This document shows, in pieces, positions 53,333 through 62,000 of a DNA stretch of 64,000 bases; the stretch's first letter is position 1, and each line of letters starts with the position of its first letter. Origin of the DNA: a bacterium (GTDB taxonomy: Bacteria > BMS3Abin14); the NCBI GenBank assembly GCA_029210965.1, contig JARGFZ010000001.1, positions 1-64,000 on the forward strand. Direction: 5' to 3'. A model generated the notes under the pieces. It was given only the letters and a program-made list of their open reading frames with translations, had not been told where the DNA came from and did no database searches. Position numbers and translations under genes: made by a program.

Positions 53333-55727
53333 CCTTTTTTTTCTTATCCTTCCTTCGATCTTCACCAGAGATCTGAACCTGGGGATAATCGATGCGGTGA
53401 TGGAGAATACCTGTCACGGTCCGTGTAAAGCTGCGCGCGATCTGATGGAGATCTCTCAGGGTGAGGTTTGATTCGTCCAGCTGTCCGTCAATGAAAATAT
53501 CATTGATTATCTTCTGTACAAGCCCTCTTATCCTCGCCGGGGTAGGCTCGGTGAGGACTTTGGAGGCTGCTTCAACAGCATCGGCCAGCATGATCAGTGC
53601 TGCTTCACGGCTTTGGGGTTTTGGGCCCGGATATCTGAAGTCTCTCTCATCCACCGTCTGAACCGATGGATCCTCCATTTCCTTGGCCTTGCTGTAAAAG
53701 AAAGTTATAAGCCTCGTACCATGGTGCTGCCTGATTATATCCACAACCCTCCCAGGCAACCTGTGATCTTTCGCCACCTCCGCCCCATCCTTGACGTGAG
53801 AAGCGAGGATAAGAGCGCTCATGCTGGGGCTCAGCTTTTCATGACGGTTATCCCTGGTTTCCTGATTTTCCACGAAATATTCGGGTTTGGTCATCTTACC
53901 GATATCGTGGTAGGTGGCCGCCACTCTGGCAAGTAGAGGATTGGCGCCGATATCCTCGGCCGCTGCTTCGGCCAGGGACCCCACAAGCACACTGTGATGA
54001 TAGCTGCCCGGAGCCTTGAGGATCATGTCCTTCAGTGCCGGCTGGTTGAGGTTAGCCAGTTCCATAAGCTTCATATCAGAAGCCACATTAAAGGCAGATT
54101 CAAGTGCAGGGATCGCCACGGAAGCGAAAAGAGCCACAAGGATACCGCTTCCAGCTGCCGAAAGCAGCTGATGTGTTGTCTCACCGGAAAACAGGTCTCC
54201 ACCAATCAGGAGGAGAACCGCAACCATAATCATGCTGGCTCCGCTTACCGCAAGTCCTGCACGGAGAATGGAGGATCGCTGACGGCAGTGCACCACACTG
54301 AAGGCAGCCACAACACTCCCGATAAAGGAGTAAAGGAAAAGGGTATGGCTCCAATCGAAATAAAACGCTGCCAGAACGGAAAGGAGAGCAGCCATCACAA
54401 CAGCCACCGTCACCGGAAAGAGCGTACCCGCAATCATGGTCCCGAGAGCAAAGGGAAGCACCATTCTTAAGGTTATCTCGGACAGGCCTGTATAGGTCGT
54501 CGTCATGGCTGCTGAAAGAATGAGGACACCCCGTATGGCCACAACCTGAAAAACTGTGATGACCGCCAGAATGAACAGCTCTCTCAGGTCGGTTGCCACC
54601 GGAGGAAAAACGACCTTCAGGATCATGAAAAATAAGAAGATAGTAATGGTTACCAGGAGAAACATCCCGAGAACGAGGGAGGTACGACTCACCTCTGGAG
54701 AGAGTCTTTTGAGTTCGCTGATCTTGAGGATCTGATCCCCTGTCAGCCGATCCCCCGCCCGCACAATAACTTCCCCTTTACCCACCTGATGATAAACAGC
54801 ACTGGTCTCTTCGACAGCCTTCATTTTTCGCTGCTCGGTTTCAGAACGGTTGAATGTCATGTTAGGCCGGATAAGATCCTGAACCAGTGTTTCAATCAGC
54901 CTTCTGAGAGACACCTGCTGTCTTGTCCATCCCTGACTTGCGACTCTCTTCCTGGCAAGATCACGGGCTGTCTGCAGGGAAAGGATCTCTGAGAAATCGT
55001 CAAGGACCATCTCCTCGGAGAGGGCGTTAAGGGTCCTGAGAGTGACGCCCTTCCCCCTTTCCCTCAAAAGGGTCTCCCGGTTCTGGACAACACCTCGGCC
55101 GAGAATAGGCTGGAAAGAATCCACAATAACAGCTTCGATCTTTTCACTAAAACCATCGGGGAACAACGGTAGCATTTTTTCAACATTAATATTTATTGCC
55201 AGTTGATCAATGAAAGCCTTAAGGGATTTCTGCCTCAGAGAACTCGTCTCTTCACGAAAAAGATCCAGTTCCCGCTGGAGAGAGGCCCTTGCAGCGTTCT
55301 GGCTGGACTTTACTTCCTGTATGAGGATTTTTTCATCCTCAAGCTGGGACGCCAGCATCTCCCTCATCTGGAGAAAGAAGGTGCGGACCTTCTGCAGGAT
55401 CTCATATTCCTGATTTCTTTCGAAATCGTACACGGCAAGAACAGAGGCCTCAGCTTCCATTTTTCTGGCTCTTGTGGAAGAGGGATCCTCCACAAGAAAT
55501 GATTGGGTGGCCTTGATGGCCCTGATTGCAATGTCGCCGGGTTGATAATCTTCTGCTGTGAAAGGCTTTGTAGGAACGAGCAGGTAGGTCAGCAGGATCA
55601 CTGTAACCCAGAACAGAAGTGATTTCTGCGTGTCCCTGTTCCAACGGAGCATTTTCCCGTTGGCAGGACGTTCTCCCCTTGTGGCCTTTGATTTTTCCCC
55701 CGGTTTGGCAGCGGGTTTCTTTGCCAC
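53235..55727 (-). CDS. 7TM-HD phosphodiesterase (PgpH/YqfF-like)
   Basis: 830 residues. One transmembrane helix near residues 35-52, a long extracytoplasmic domain (~55-340), seven membrane segments (~350-560) and a cytoplasmic HD domain (SYHHSVLVGSLAEAAA, ATYHDIGKMTKP, ASHVKDGAEVAK, IRQHHG). In Firmicutes PgpH degrades cyclic di-AMP; in delta-proteobacteria the substrate is usually taken to be similar. The C-terminal tail is charged and of low complexity. phoH-HD-ybeY is a widely conserved gene order. Confidence 0.92.
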   Translation of the reverse strand: MAKKPAAKPGEKSKATRGERPANGKMLRWNRDTQKSLLFWVTVILLTYLLVPTKPFTAEDYQPGDIAIRAIKATQSFLVEDPSSTRARKMEAEASVLAVYDFERNQEYEILQKVRTFFLQMREMLASQLEDEKILIQEVKSSQNAARASLQRELDLFREETSSLRQKSLKAFIDQLAININVEKMLPLFPDGFSEKIEAVIVDSFQPILGRGVVQNRETLLRERGKGVTLRTLNALSEEMVLDDFSEILSLQTARDLARKRVASQGWTRQQVSLRRLIETLVQDLIRPNMTFNRSETEQRKMKAVEETSAVYHQVGKGEVIVRAGDRLTGDQILKISELKRLSPEVSRTSLVLGMFLLVTITIFLFFMILKVVFPPVATDLRELFILAVITVFQVVAIRGVLILSAAMTTTYTGLSEITLRMVLPFALGTMIAGTLFPVTVAVVMAALLSVLAAFYFDWSHTLFLYSFIGSVVAAFSVVHCRQRSSILRAGLAVSGASMIMVAVLLLIGGDLFSGETTHQLLSAAGSGILVALFASVAIPALESAFNVASDMKLMELANLNQPALKDMILKAPGSYHHSVLVGSLAEAAAEDIGANPLLARVAATYHDIGKMTKPEYFVENQETRDNRHEKLSPSMSALILASHVKDGAEVAKDHRLPGRVVDIIRQHHGTRLITFFYSKAKEMEDPSVQTVDERDFRYPGPKPQSREAALIMLADAVEAASKVLTEPTPARIRGLVQKIINDIFIDGQLDESNLTLRDLHQIARSFTRTVTGILHHRIDYPQVQISGEDRRKDKKKKDDTIAEPESGNGLLSEDLDGPGSQNIRRLGQE

Positions 55728-56672
55728 TCAGATACCTCTATTCTCGTAGGCCTTGATGATGGCCTGTACAAGAGGGTGCCGAACGACATCCTTCTCGTTG
55801 AAGATGACGAAACTGATCCCCTCAATCTCGTCAAGGATATCCATTACTTCAACCAGGCCGGAGGTGCTGTGGTGGGGAAGATCTATCTGGGTGATATCTC
55901 CAGTAATGACGGCTCTCGAATCAAAACCAAGCCGGGTCAGGAACATTTTCATCTGCTCCGTGGTTGTATTCTGGGCTTCATCAAGGATAACAAAAGAATC
56001 GTTCAGCGTGCGACCGCGCATAAAGGCAAGAGGAGCTATCTCGATCACCCCTTTTTCCACCAGTTTCATGGCCTTCTCGGTGGTTAACATTTCAAAAAGA
56101 GCGTCATAAAGGGGTCTGAGGTAGGGGTTGACCTTTTCATACATATCCCCAGGCAGGAACCCCAGCTTCTCACCCGCTTCCACAGCGGGACGCGTAAGTA
56201 TGATCCTGCTGACCTCTTTGGAAACAAGTGCCCTGATTGCAGCCGCCATGGCAAGGTAGGTCTTGCCGGTACCTGCAGGCCCAACCCCGAACACAATATC
56301 GTCAATCCCGATACGCTCCAGGTACAGTTTCTGATTCAGGCTTTTGGGCACCACCCTCTTTCGGGGAGTGAGCACCACTGTTTCACCGGCGAGTTCCGAG
56401 TAGTCAGTGGTTGTCCCGTTGATTAACTGCCGGAATATGTTCTCGATCTCATCATTTGTTATGGACCTTCCCTTCCCAAGGTTGGCAATGATGTCAACAA
56501 CCAGGCGCCAGACATCCTCAACCTTCTGGGCCGGTCCATCGAAGAAAACCTTTTCCCCTCGAACGCCGACTGTTACACCGGTCAACTGTTCGATCATTTT
56601 CAGGTTCCTGTCCATGTCACCGGAAAGAACTCTGAGATGTCCCTCATCCTGTATTTTGAGAGTCTTTTTCAC
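55728..56672 (-). CDS. PhoH-like ATPase
   Basis: 314 residues. Walker A GPAGTGKT (131-138) and Walker B FVILDEAQN; N-terminal KH-like part (MIEQLTGVTVGVRGEKVFF). PhoH/YbeZ proteins act with YbeY in RNA metabolism. GTG start with AGGGG 8 bp upstream; the start nearly touches the DUF4388 gene's stop (2-bp gap). Placed directly before the HD gene and ybeY. Confidence 0.94.
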   Translation of the reverse strand: MKKTLKIQDEGHLRVLSGDMDRNLKMIEQLTGVTVGVRGEKVFFDGPAQKVEDVWRLVVDIIANLGKGRSITNDEIENIFRQLINGTTTDYSELAGETVVLTPRKRVVPKSLNQKLYLERIGIDDIVFGVGPAGTGKTYLAMAAAIRALVSKEVSRIILTRPAVEAGEKLGFLPGDMYEKVNPYLRPLYDALFEMLTTEKAMKLVEKGVIEIAPLAFMRGRTLNDSFVILDEAQNTTTEQMKMFLTRLGFDSRAVITGDITQIDLPHHSTSGLVEVMDILDEIEGISFVIFNEKDVVRHPLVQAIIKAYENRGI

Positions 56673-56674
56673 GC

Positions 56675-57883
56675 CTAATCCCCTGGAATGGAGATCGTAG
56701 GGCCCTTATCACTCCACACGATCTGATAGGGGTCTTCAAAAGGGTAGGAGGTGTCAGACTCAAGGATGAAACCGGTCTGGGCCAGATCATCAAGGGAGAG
56801 AGGATAAGACCCCTTCTCCAGCCGGTATGTTTCAAGAGCGAGCATCAGGCGCTGTATCTGGGAATTAACAATAGTCTGCCTGACTGTGATCGCTTTTTCT
56901 GACGTCATCTGGGCAAGGAGGTTGAGTTTGCCGCCGGAGCGGGCAATGGTACTGAAAAGAACGAATATCAGTATGCCCGCGAACAGGAGACCGGACAACA
57001 GGGTAAACACCCCCTTGCGCCTTCGGGTTTCCTGGGCAGTATCCGCAGTTTTGGGAGTTGAAACAGGGATTCTCGTCGGTTTTATCAGGCCGAACCCGAT
57101 CAGGTCCACCAGGGTTTTGGACGCTTCGAAATCTCCAGTAAGAGACCTGTAGGCAATATCCGAAACAGTGAACTGTCCGTTAACCAGATCAAAAACCCGA
57201 TCCTGAACAGCTGACAATACCGTCCTGTCGCTGTCAAAAGGTTTTTGTGGGGTTTCATCCCCCATCATGTCAAAATTAATATTATCCTCATCCGCTGTTT
57301 TCCCGGCGAGCTCAGAATTTCTGACAATCTTCTCTTCCGCTCCCGGGACCTTGCCAAACACGATCTCCATGGAAGGTATCTTGGCTAGTACTCCTGGCCA
57401 TTCGTCAATGATCCTGGCTGCTTCCATGAGGATGTACTCGGCCGGAAGGGGAGAAATGAAATGTCTGTCAAAGGATATCTTTGTCGTGTCGAATTTATAG
57501 GTCCCGCTGCTCCATTGAAAAATCTTGTATAGGGTTTCCTTGATCTGGAAAGCAAGGGCTGCCCTGAACAGATCCTCGGTAAGAAAGTTTTTCTCAGTGA
57601 GGACTACACCAAGCTTCTTTGCGGTCCTCTTTTGCTCCTGCAGACACTCTTCGAGCATTACCATGTCTACAAGACCTGATTTTACAAGGATGTCCCCGAC
57701 ACGCTCTTTCTCGTGGGTTTTGGCAGAACCACTTTCTGCACCAACTACCTTCCCCTCATCGAAAGTGACCGCTACACTCTTCCCCTTGTCCTCGAGGTAA
57801 AGGATCCCTGTCTTTCTCTGGTGAGAGATGAGTTGGAATATGTCGGAAAGACCGAAGTCCCTTAGTGTGCCCTTTAGTGCCAT
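56675..57883 (-). CDS. DUF4388 protein with pseudopilin-like C-terminus
   Basis: 402 residues. DUF4388/PATAN module at the N-terminus (MALKGTLRDFGLSDIFQLISHQRKTGILYLE.., GKVVGAESGSAKTHEKERVGDIL). A hydrophobic segment occupies ~290-312 (GVFTLLSGLLFAGILIFVLF). The last ~60 residues (IQRLMLALETYRLEKGSYPLSLDDLAQTGFI) resemble the globular start of type II secretion pseudopilins such as GspG (..LExYRLDxGxYPxTxxGL). I do not know a characterised protein with this order. It lies between the TPR gene and phoH with 2-4 bp gaps, so it belongs to that operon. Confidence 0.78.
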   Translation of the reverse strand: MALKGTLRDFGLSDIFQLISHQRKTGILYLEDKGKSVAVTFDEGKVVGAESGSAKTHEKERVGDILVKSGLVDMVMLEECLQEQKRTAKKLGVVLTEKNFLTEDLFRAALAFQIKETLYKIFQWSSGTYKFDTTKISFDRHFISPLPAEYILMEAARIIDEWPGVLAKIPSMEIVFGKVPGAEEKIVRNSELAGKTADEDNINFDMMGDETPQKPFDSDRTVLSAVQDRVFDLVNGQFTVSDIAYRSLTGDFEASKTLVDLIGFGLIKPTRIPVSTPKTADTAQETRRRKGVFTLLSGLLFAGILIFVLFSTIARSGGKLNLLAQMTSEKAITVRQTIVNSQIQRLMLALETYRLEKGSYPLSLDDLAQTGFILESDTSYPFEDPYQIVWSDKGPTISIPGD

Positions 57884-57887
57884 GGGA

Positions 57888-59849
57888 TTAATTCTCCTCC
57901 AGCCTGTCGCTCACGTTTTTCAGCGCAAGCAGGTAAAAAGCACCCAGGAGTATCCCGAAGAGAACCTTTGAAAACAGCCCTGCCTGGATATCCAGCAAGG
58001 TCGTGTTCCTGAAAACCCCGTACCACAGGATCCACTTGGTCCAGAACATCACAGATAGTGTAATAAGCACCAGAGACTGCCAACCCACACCCAGGTAGAT
58101 GTGCCCCATCCCCGGGAGTAGAACAGTGGCGACCCTTGAAACAAGTGCCCTTGTCTTTGTGAACCTCAGGATATGCATCATTTTCTTCACACGGCTGGCT
58201 GGATCAACGCCGCTTCTGACGATGAAGATCTGTTTGCACTGGGCACACAGGGCATCGGAACTTGACTGGTTGCACTTGTGGCAATGCATTCTGTTGCATC
58301 GCCGGCACCTTCTCGACAGGTTCATTCTCCCACTGAGGGGCAGCCCAAGGAACAGGATCGCTGCCGACGCCGGAAAAAGTATCCAGGAAAAGGTAAAGGG
58401 GATCATGGGAACGATCCCTGACCACAGGGCTTCCCGCCATTGCCTGCCCTGTTGATCAAGGGAAAGAGCATCCAGCAAATAGCGACTTGCCTCGCCATAG
58501 ATATCCAAAGTAACACGTTGCCCATATTCCTGTTGCAGGGCCATCAGGGAACTTGCCAATTCAGGCGCCCTTTCCTGGGCAATGCGGAATTCTTTCTCAC
58601 CCTCTTCCAGTTGAAGGTTCTCCCTGAGCGCCTGGCTGAGGTTGTAATGGATACGCGGATCGTCTTCATATCTCAGGGCCTGTCTATAATAGTCTATGGC
58701 AGCGTCAACGCGCCCGGTCTGTACCAGTACGTTGCCCAGGTTGTTGATGATGGCGGGTGAATCCGGGGATAGCGCTATGGCTTTAAGAAGATACGATTCC
58801 GCCTCGCGTATGCGACTGGATCTCTTGAGAACAACTCCAAGCACAGAAAGGACCTGACTGTTTTCCGGCTCCTTTACACGCAGCTGGTGCAGATCCTCCA
58901 GAGTTTTTGTCCCTTCACCACCCCTTTCCGCCATGTATATCTGGGAAGGGCGGGAATCAGAATAATAGGCTTCGCTCAGAGCCAGGACATGGATGAGAAG
59001 CGGCAAAGCAGACAAGAAGAGGAGTGCAAGACCGACTGCGATCCTCTCCTGATTCGCGAGGTGCAGCATCATGATCAAAGCGACGAGCAGAACCCAGACG
59101 ACAACCGGTAAGCCGAGAATAACCGCGGCAGCCAGTACGATAGGGATAGCAATAAACCACAGCCACTGAGGGACCTTAATGATATGGGAGAGATCGTGGG
59201 CTATTCGGGGTATTACCCTGGGAGTAAAAAGTAAAATCGTCAGAAGAGAAGATATCGTCATAGCTACCAGGAGCCAGAGAACCACGCCCATACCCCAGGG
59301 GAAGAAAGACCGAAAATCTTTGAAAAAAGTCCCCCACCCTTCCAGGAGAGCATCCAGGGAAGAAAGAGCCCTTAGCTGATTTTGACTCCAGATAGTGCGG
59401 GCTCTTTGAAAATGTGGCCCCGGGTCATCCGGGGCCAGCTCCTTTGCATAGGCGATGATCTTTAAAGCGTCTTCGTAACGCCCCTGTTTCCTTGCCGACG
59501 AAGCTTCCACGAGGAGGGCAGCGGCCGGGTGGAAGAGGTTCGGGATTCCTTTCCTCTTCTTGTGTGCAAGGACCTTTTCAAGACTCTTTTCTGCCTCACT
59601 GAAATTACCGCGCAGAACATTCTGGCGATAGGAGTACCAGTCATCTTCCCAGGGTGCTCGCCATAACTTGGTAGAGGTGCCACCCTGGCTGAGCTGGGCC
59701 GTTGTATCCGACTCAGGCGCCTTAATATCCAGCACCTCTGAAAGGGGGAAATCAACGGTAATTTCACTGACCTCTATGGCCAGTGCGGGGTTTGCCAGAA
59801 AGACCGCGCATAAAAGCAGAGGAAGGACGAGGATTTTGAATTTGGTCAT
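57888..59849 (-). CDS. Secreted/membrane TPR protein with zinc ribbon
   Basis: 653 residues from Met 59849 (frame open to 59885, overlapping the upstream stop). A signal peptide (MTKFKILVLPLLLCAVFLANPALA) is followed by a helical region and several membrane segments (~190-300). TPR repeats fill ~325-430 (SSRIREAESYLLKAIALSPDSPAIINNLGNVL, GRVDAAIDYYRQALRYEDDPRIHYNLSQAL). Then a membrane segment, a Cys-rich ribbon (CRRCNRMHCHKCNQ..CAQC) and a TM2/DUF5683-like C-terminus (LPGMGHIYLGVGWQSLVLI). The architecture is complex; no function is assigned. It is probably co-transcribed with the DUF4388 gene. Confidence 0.8.
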   Translation of the reverse strand: MTKFKILVLPLLLCAVFLANPALAIEVSEITVDFPLSEVLDIKAPESDTTAQLSQGGTSTKLWRAPWEDDWYSYRQNVLRGNFSEAEKSLEKVLAHKKRKGIPNLFHPAAALLVEASSARKQGRYEDALKIIAYAKELAPDDPGPHFQRARTIWSQNQLRALSSLDALLEGWGTFFKDFRSFFPWGMGVVLWLLVAMTISSLLTILLFTPRVIPRIAHDLSHIIKVPQWLWFIAIPIVLAAAVILGLPVVVWVLLVALIMMLHLANQERIAVGLALLFLSALPLLIHVLALSEAYYSDSRPSQIYMAERGGEGTKTLEDLHQLRVKEPENSQVLSVLGVVLKRSSRIREAESYLLKAIALSPDSPAIINNLGNVLVQTGRVDAAIDYYRQALRYEDDPRIHYNLSQALRENLQLEEGEKEFRIAQERAPELASSLMALQQEYGQRVTLDIYGEASRYLLDALSLDQQGRQWREALWSGIVPMIPFTFSWILFPASAAILFLGLPLSGRMNLSRRCRRCNRMHCHKCNQSSSDALCAQCKQIFIVRSGVDPASRVKKMMHILRFTKTRALVSRVATVLLPGMGHIYLGVGWQSLVLITLSVMFWTKWILWYGVFRNTTLLDIQAGLFSKVLFGILLGAFYLLALKNVSDRLEEN

Positions 59850-59862
59850 CAGGATCCGAACC

Positions 59863-60279
59863 CTAGTCTTTCTTTTTGACGGCATCGAGATATTTCCATT
59901 TCAGCTCGGCCGAGACGTTCTCCAGCAGCTTACTCTCCTCCTCTGAAAGGTTCCCCTCGGTTTTCACCCGGAGGACATCGATAATATCGATGGTCTGCTG
60001 AGCGGATACAAGGTTAGGGTCCATGGCCCCCGTTATGGGGTCCGCCATTTCACCTAACTGAATAAGGGCAGAGCTGAAAAGGGAAAAGATAAATGTTGGG
60101 AAATCGACTTTGAGAGTTTCTCCGGGACGATCGGCTTTGGCAGGCTGCCCTTCTTCCCCCTCATCGTCAATGGGACCATCTCGGGATTCCGGCGGGTTAT
60201 TCTCGTCACCTTCGGTAACGGATGAAGTGCGGCGGTCCTCTACTTTGAATTCCTTTTCCTTCTTCTCATCGTCTGTCAT
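59863..60279 (-). CDS. DUF1844 protein
   Basis: 138 residues. The first ~60 are acidic and of low complexity (..EEGQPAKADRPGETLK). The DUF1844 domain follows (VDFPTFIFSLFSSALIQLGEMADP..AQQTIDIIDVLRVKTEGNLSEEE). Conserved and uncharacterised, often near housekeeping genes in deltaproteobacteria and related phyla. AAGGAG lies 7 bp before the ATG. Confidence 0.85.
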   Translation of the reverse strand: MTDDEKKEKEFKVEDRRTSSVTEGDENNPPESRDGPIDDEGEEGQPAKADRPGETLKVDFPTFIFSLFSSALIQLGEMADPITGAMDPNLVSAQQTIDIIDVLRVKTEGNLSEEESKLLENVSAELKWKYLDAVKKKD

Positions 60280-60522
60280 GAATTACTCCTTTAACCTCCG
60301 GCAAACGATCCAGCCAGAGCGGAAACAGACTCTCTATATCCGGAAGGGTTCCCGTTCCCCTGAAGACAGGCATAGAATCCTGCTCCTCATCCGGTTGAAT
60401 ATACCAATTTCGTCCGGTAAGTGGCAAGGCAGGAAAAACAGTATGGGGGTGCGGAGGTATGGGTGTGGTGGAATAAACCCCATGACGATCTTGCACCCTT
60501 ACACCCAAACTCCCAAACTCCC
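60280..60522. other. Gap with word repeats, possible small ORF
   Basis: An 80-codon minus-strand frame covers 60266-60508. Its first third comes from word repeats (CACCCTTACACCCAAACTCCC at 60497-60517 and its inverse theme near 60440). The last 35 residues (from Met 60373, MPVFRGTGTLPDIESLFPLW..) look more protein-like, but I recognise no family and see no ribosome binding site. Not called as a gene. Confidence 0.35.
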
Positions 60523-61725
60523 TTACTGTCCTTTCCCTTCTATCTCTTCCAGGGTCCTGATGATTGCGTTCATGCCCGGGTCATCGTTGATGTTGTGAAC
60601 GTCGATGTACCGGATAATCCCCTTTTTGTCGATGACGAATATAGCCCTTTCCGCAACACCTTCAGACCTGAGCACATCGTATTTGAGCGAGGTATGACCA
60701 TGGGGCCAGAAATCACTCAGGACAGGAAAGGAAACGTTGATCCCCTTGGCCCAGGCTTTGAGGCTCGGGAGGTTGTCTGTAAGCACACCCAGAACCTGGG
60801 TATCAAGCTGAACGAAGAGATCCTTGAGCTCTTCGTAAGCAGCAAGCTGACCCGTTCAGACAGGTGTGAACGCTGCCGGCAGAAAACTGAGCAGTACATT
60901 CTTTTTTCCCCTGTAATCGCTAAGGGTTACCCTGCTATCCTCAACGCTTGTAAGGGTAAAATCAGGCGCCTGTTCACCAACTTTCGGTTCGTTGGTAGGC
61001 TTCCCATCCGGGACGCTTACGTACAGAGGAACTTTCCCCTGCCCGAAAACCTTGCTCTCGGCATAAGCACCGGATGGTGCCAAAGCCTTCGAAAGAATTT
61101 CTAATATTGATGAGCGAACCTTGCGCTGACTGCTTTGGCTCAGGGCTTCCTCGATGATCTTCCGGTAATTCTCGTAGGGCTGTGCACCTTTTATGATGCG
61201 ACCATTAATAATAATGGTGGGAGTGCTCCAGACATCCAGTTCATGGACCTTGTCGAGGTTCTTCTGAAGTTCCGGCAAGTGTGTCTGGTCATCCATGCTC
61301 TTTTTAAATCTGGCCATGTCAAGACCCAGTTCACGTGCCAGTTCATCCAGAGATGGTCTGTCCAGTTCAGGAGCTTTTTCAAAAAGCAGGTCGTGCATTT
61401 CCCAGAACTTCCCCTGGTCCCAGGCCGCCCAGGCGGCAAGGGCAGCGTTACTTGAATCGTGAGAGTATTTTCTCATATAGGGAACCAGCACAAACCGGAC
61501 TTTTCCCTCAAACTCCTCTTGCAGTTTTTTGAAGGTCGGACCGACCTCCTTGCAGAAAGGTCACATGAAATCCGCGATCTCGATAATTGTCACCGGTGCA
61601 TTATCGGGCCCCTTGCTTGGAGCCCGCACCGGTTCGAATTTCACAGTTTCCGCCGATATGGCCGCGGGAACTGAAAACATGGACGCCACAGCTAACAGCA
61701 GCGTCAGAACAATAAACCTTTTCAT
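60523..61725 (-). CDS. Secreted DsbA-like/peroxiredoxin fusion selenoprotein with two Sec (UGA) codons
   Basis: From ATG at 61725 (AAAGGGG 8 bp upstream) one frame of 401 codons runs to TAA at 60523, interrupted only by two TGAs. Residues 1-25 are a signal peptide (..VPAAISA). Residues ~26-225 are a DsbA/thioredoxin-like domain: IIEIADFM-TGA-PFCKEVGP, so TGA55 is the first Cys of CxxC and Cys58 the second; the cis-Pro loop is WSTPTIIING. Residues ~255-400 are a peroxiredoxin: GEQAPDFTLTSVED.., FLPAAFTPV-TGA-TGQLAAYEELKDL.., so TGA290 is the peroxidatic Cys. No other Cys occurs. Both TGAs fall on catalytic positions, which strongly supports selenocysteine. Likely a periplasmic peroxidase with its own electron-transfer domain. 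Routine annotation would split it into two or three truncated ORFs. Confidence 0.9.
61531..61563 (-). promoter_or_regulatory. SECIS-like hairpin after Sec55
   Basis: After the TGA (61563-61561) come 18 nt, then a 5-nt apical loop GGUCC (61542-61538) closed by a 7-bp stem (GGAGGUC with GACCUUC, one G-U pair). Bacterial SECIS elements lie just 3' of UGA with GG/GU in the apical loop; the E. coli fdhF loop is GGUCU at a similar distance (from memory). Confidence 0.65.
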
Positions 61726-62000
61726 GTCGGCAACCCCTTTCCGTCTGGTTATACAGTTGAAAGGACTTTCATACAGTCTGTATTATTATACATCAGTACT
61801 AATTTTGATATCAAAAGGTAAAAAATCCCGATATCGGAATTTTTTCAGGTTTCAGCTTTCAGGTGTCGGATACAAGTGATCACGGGCCACTGATTACTTC
61901 ACTTTGAGATCTGAGATTTGAGATGTGAGATCGAAATTTGGAATTTCCTCCCTTCTCTGGCATACTGATTTCAATAATTTTACCTGGAGGTTATGAGACA
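61726..62000. other. Divergent gap between selenoprotein gene and mazG
   Basis: Holds both upstream regions. AT-rich sequence lies at 61745-61850. The word repeat GAGATCTGAGATTTGAGATG is at about 61907-61927. No clear paired -35/-10 boxes were found by eye. Confidence 0.4.

Noticed and set aside
60266-60508. 80-residue minus-strand frame between DUF1844 and the selenoprotein gene
   Set aside because: Its first part is word repeat, there is no ribosome binding site and it overlaps the DUF1844 start; kept only as a note.
60856-61491. Separate truncated thioredoxin and peroxiredoxin genes (with 60523-60786)
   Set aside because: Both pieces and the signal peptide are in one frame, divided only by TGA at redox Cys positions.
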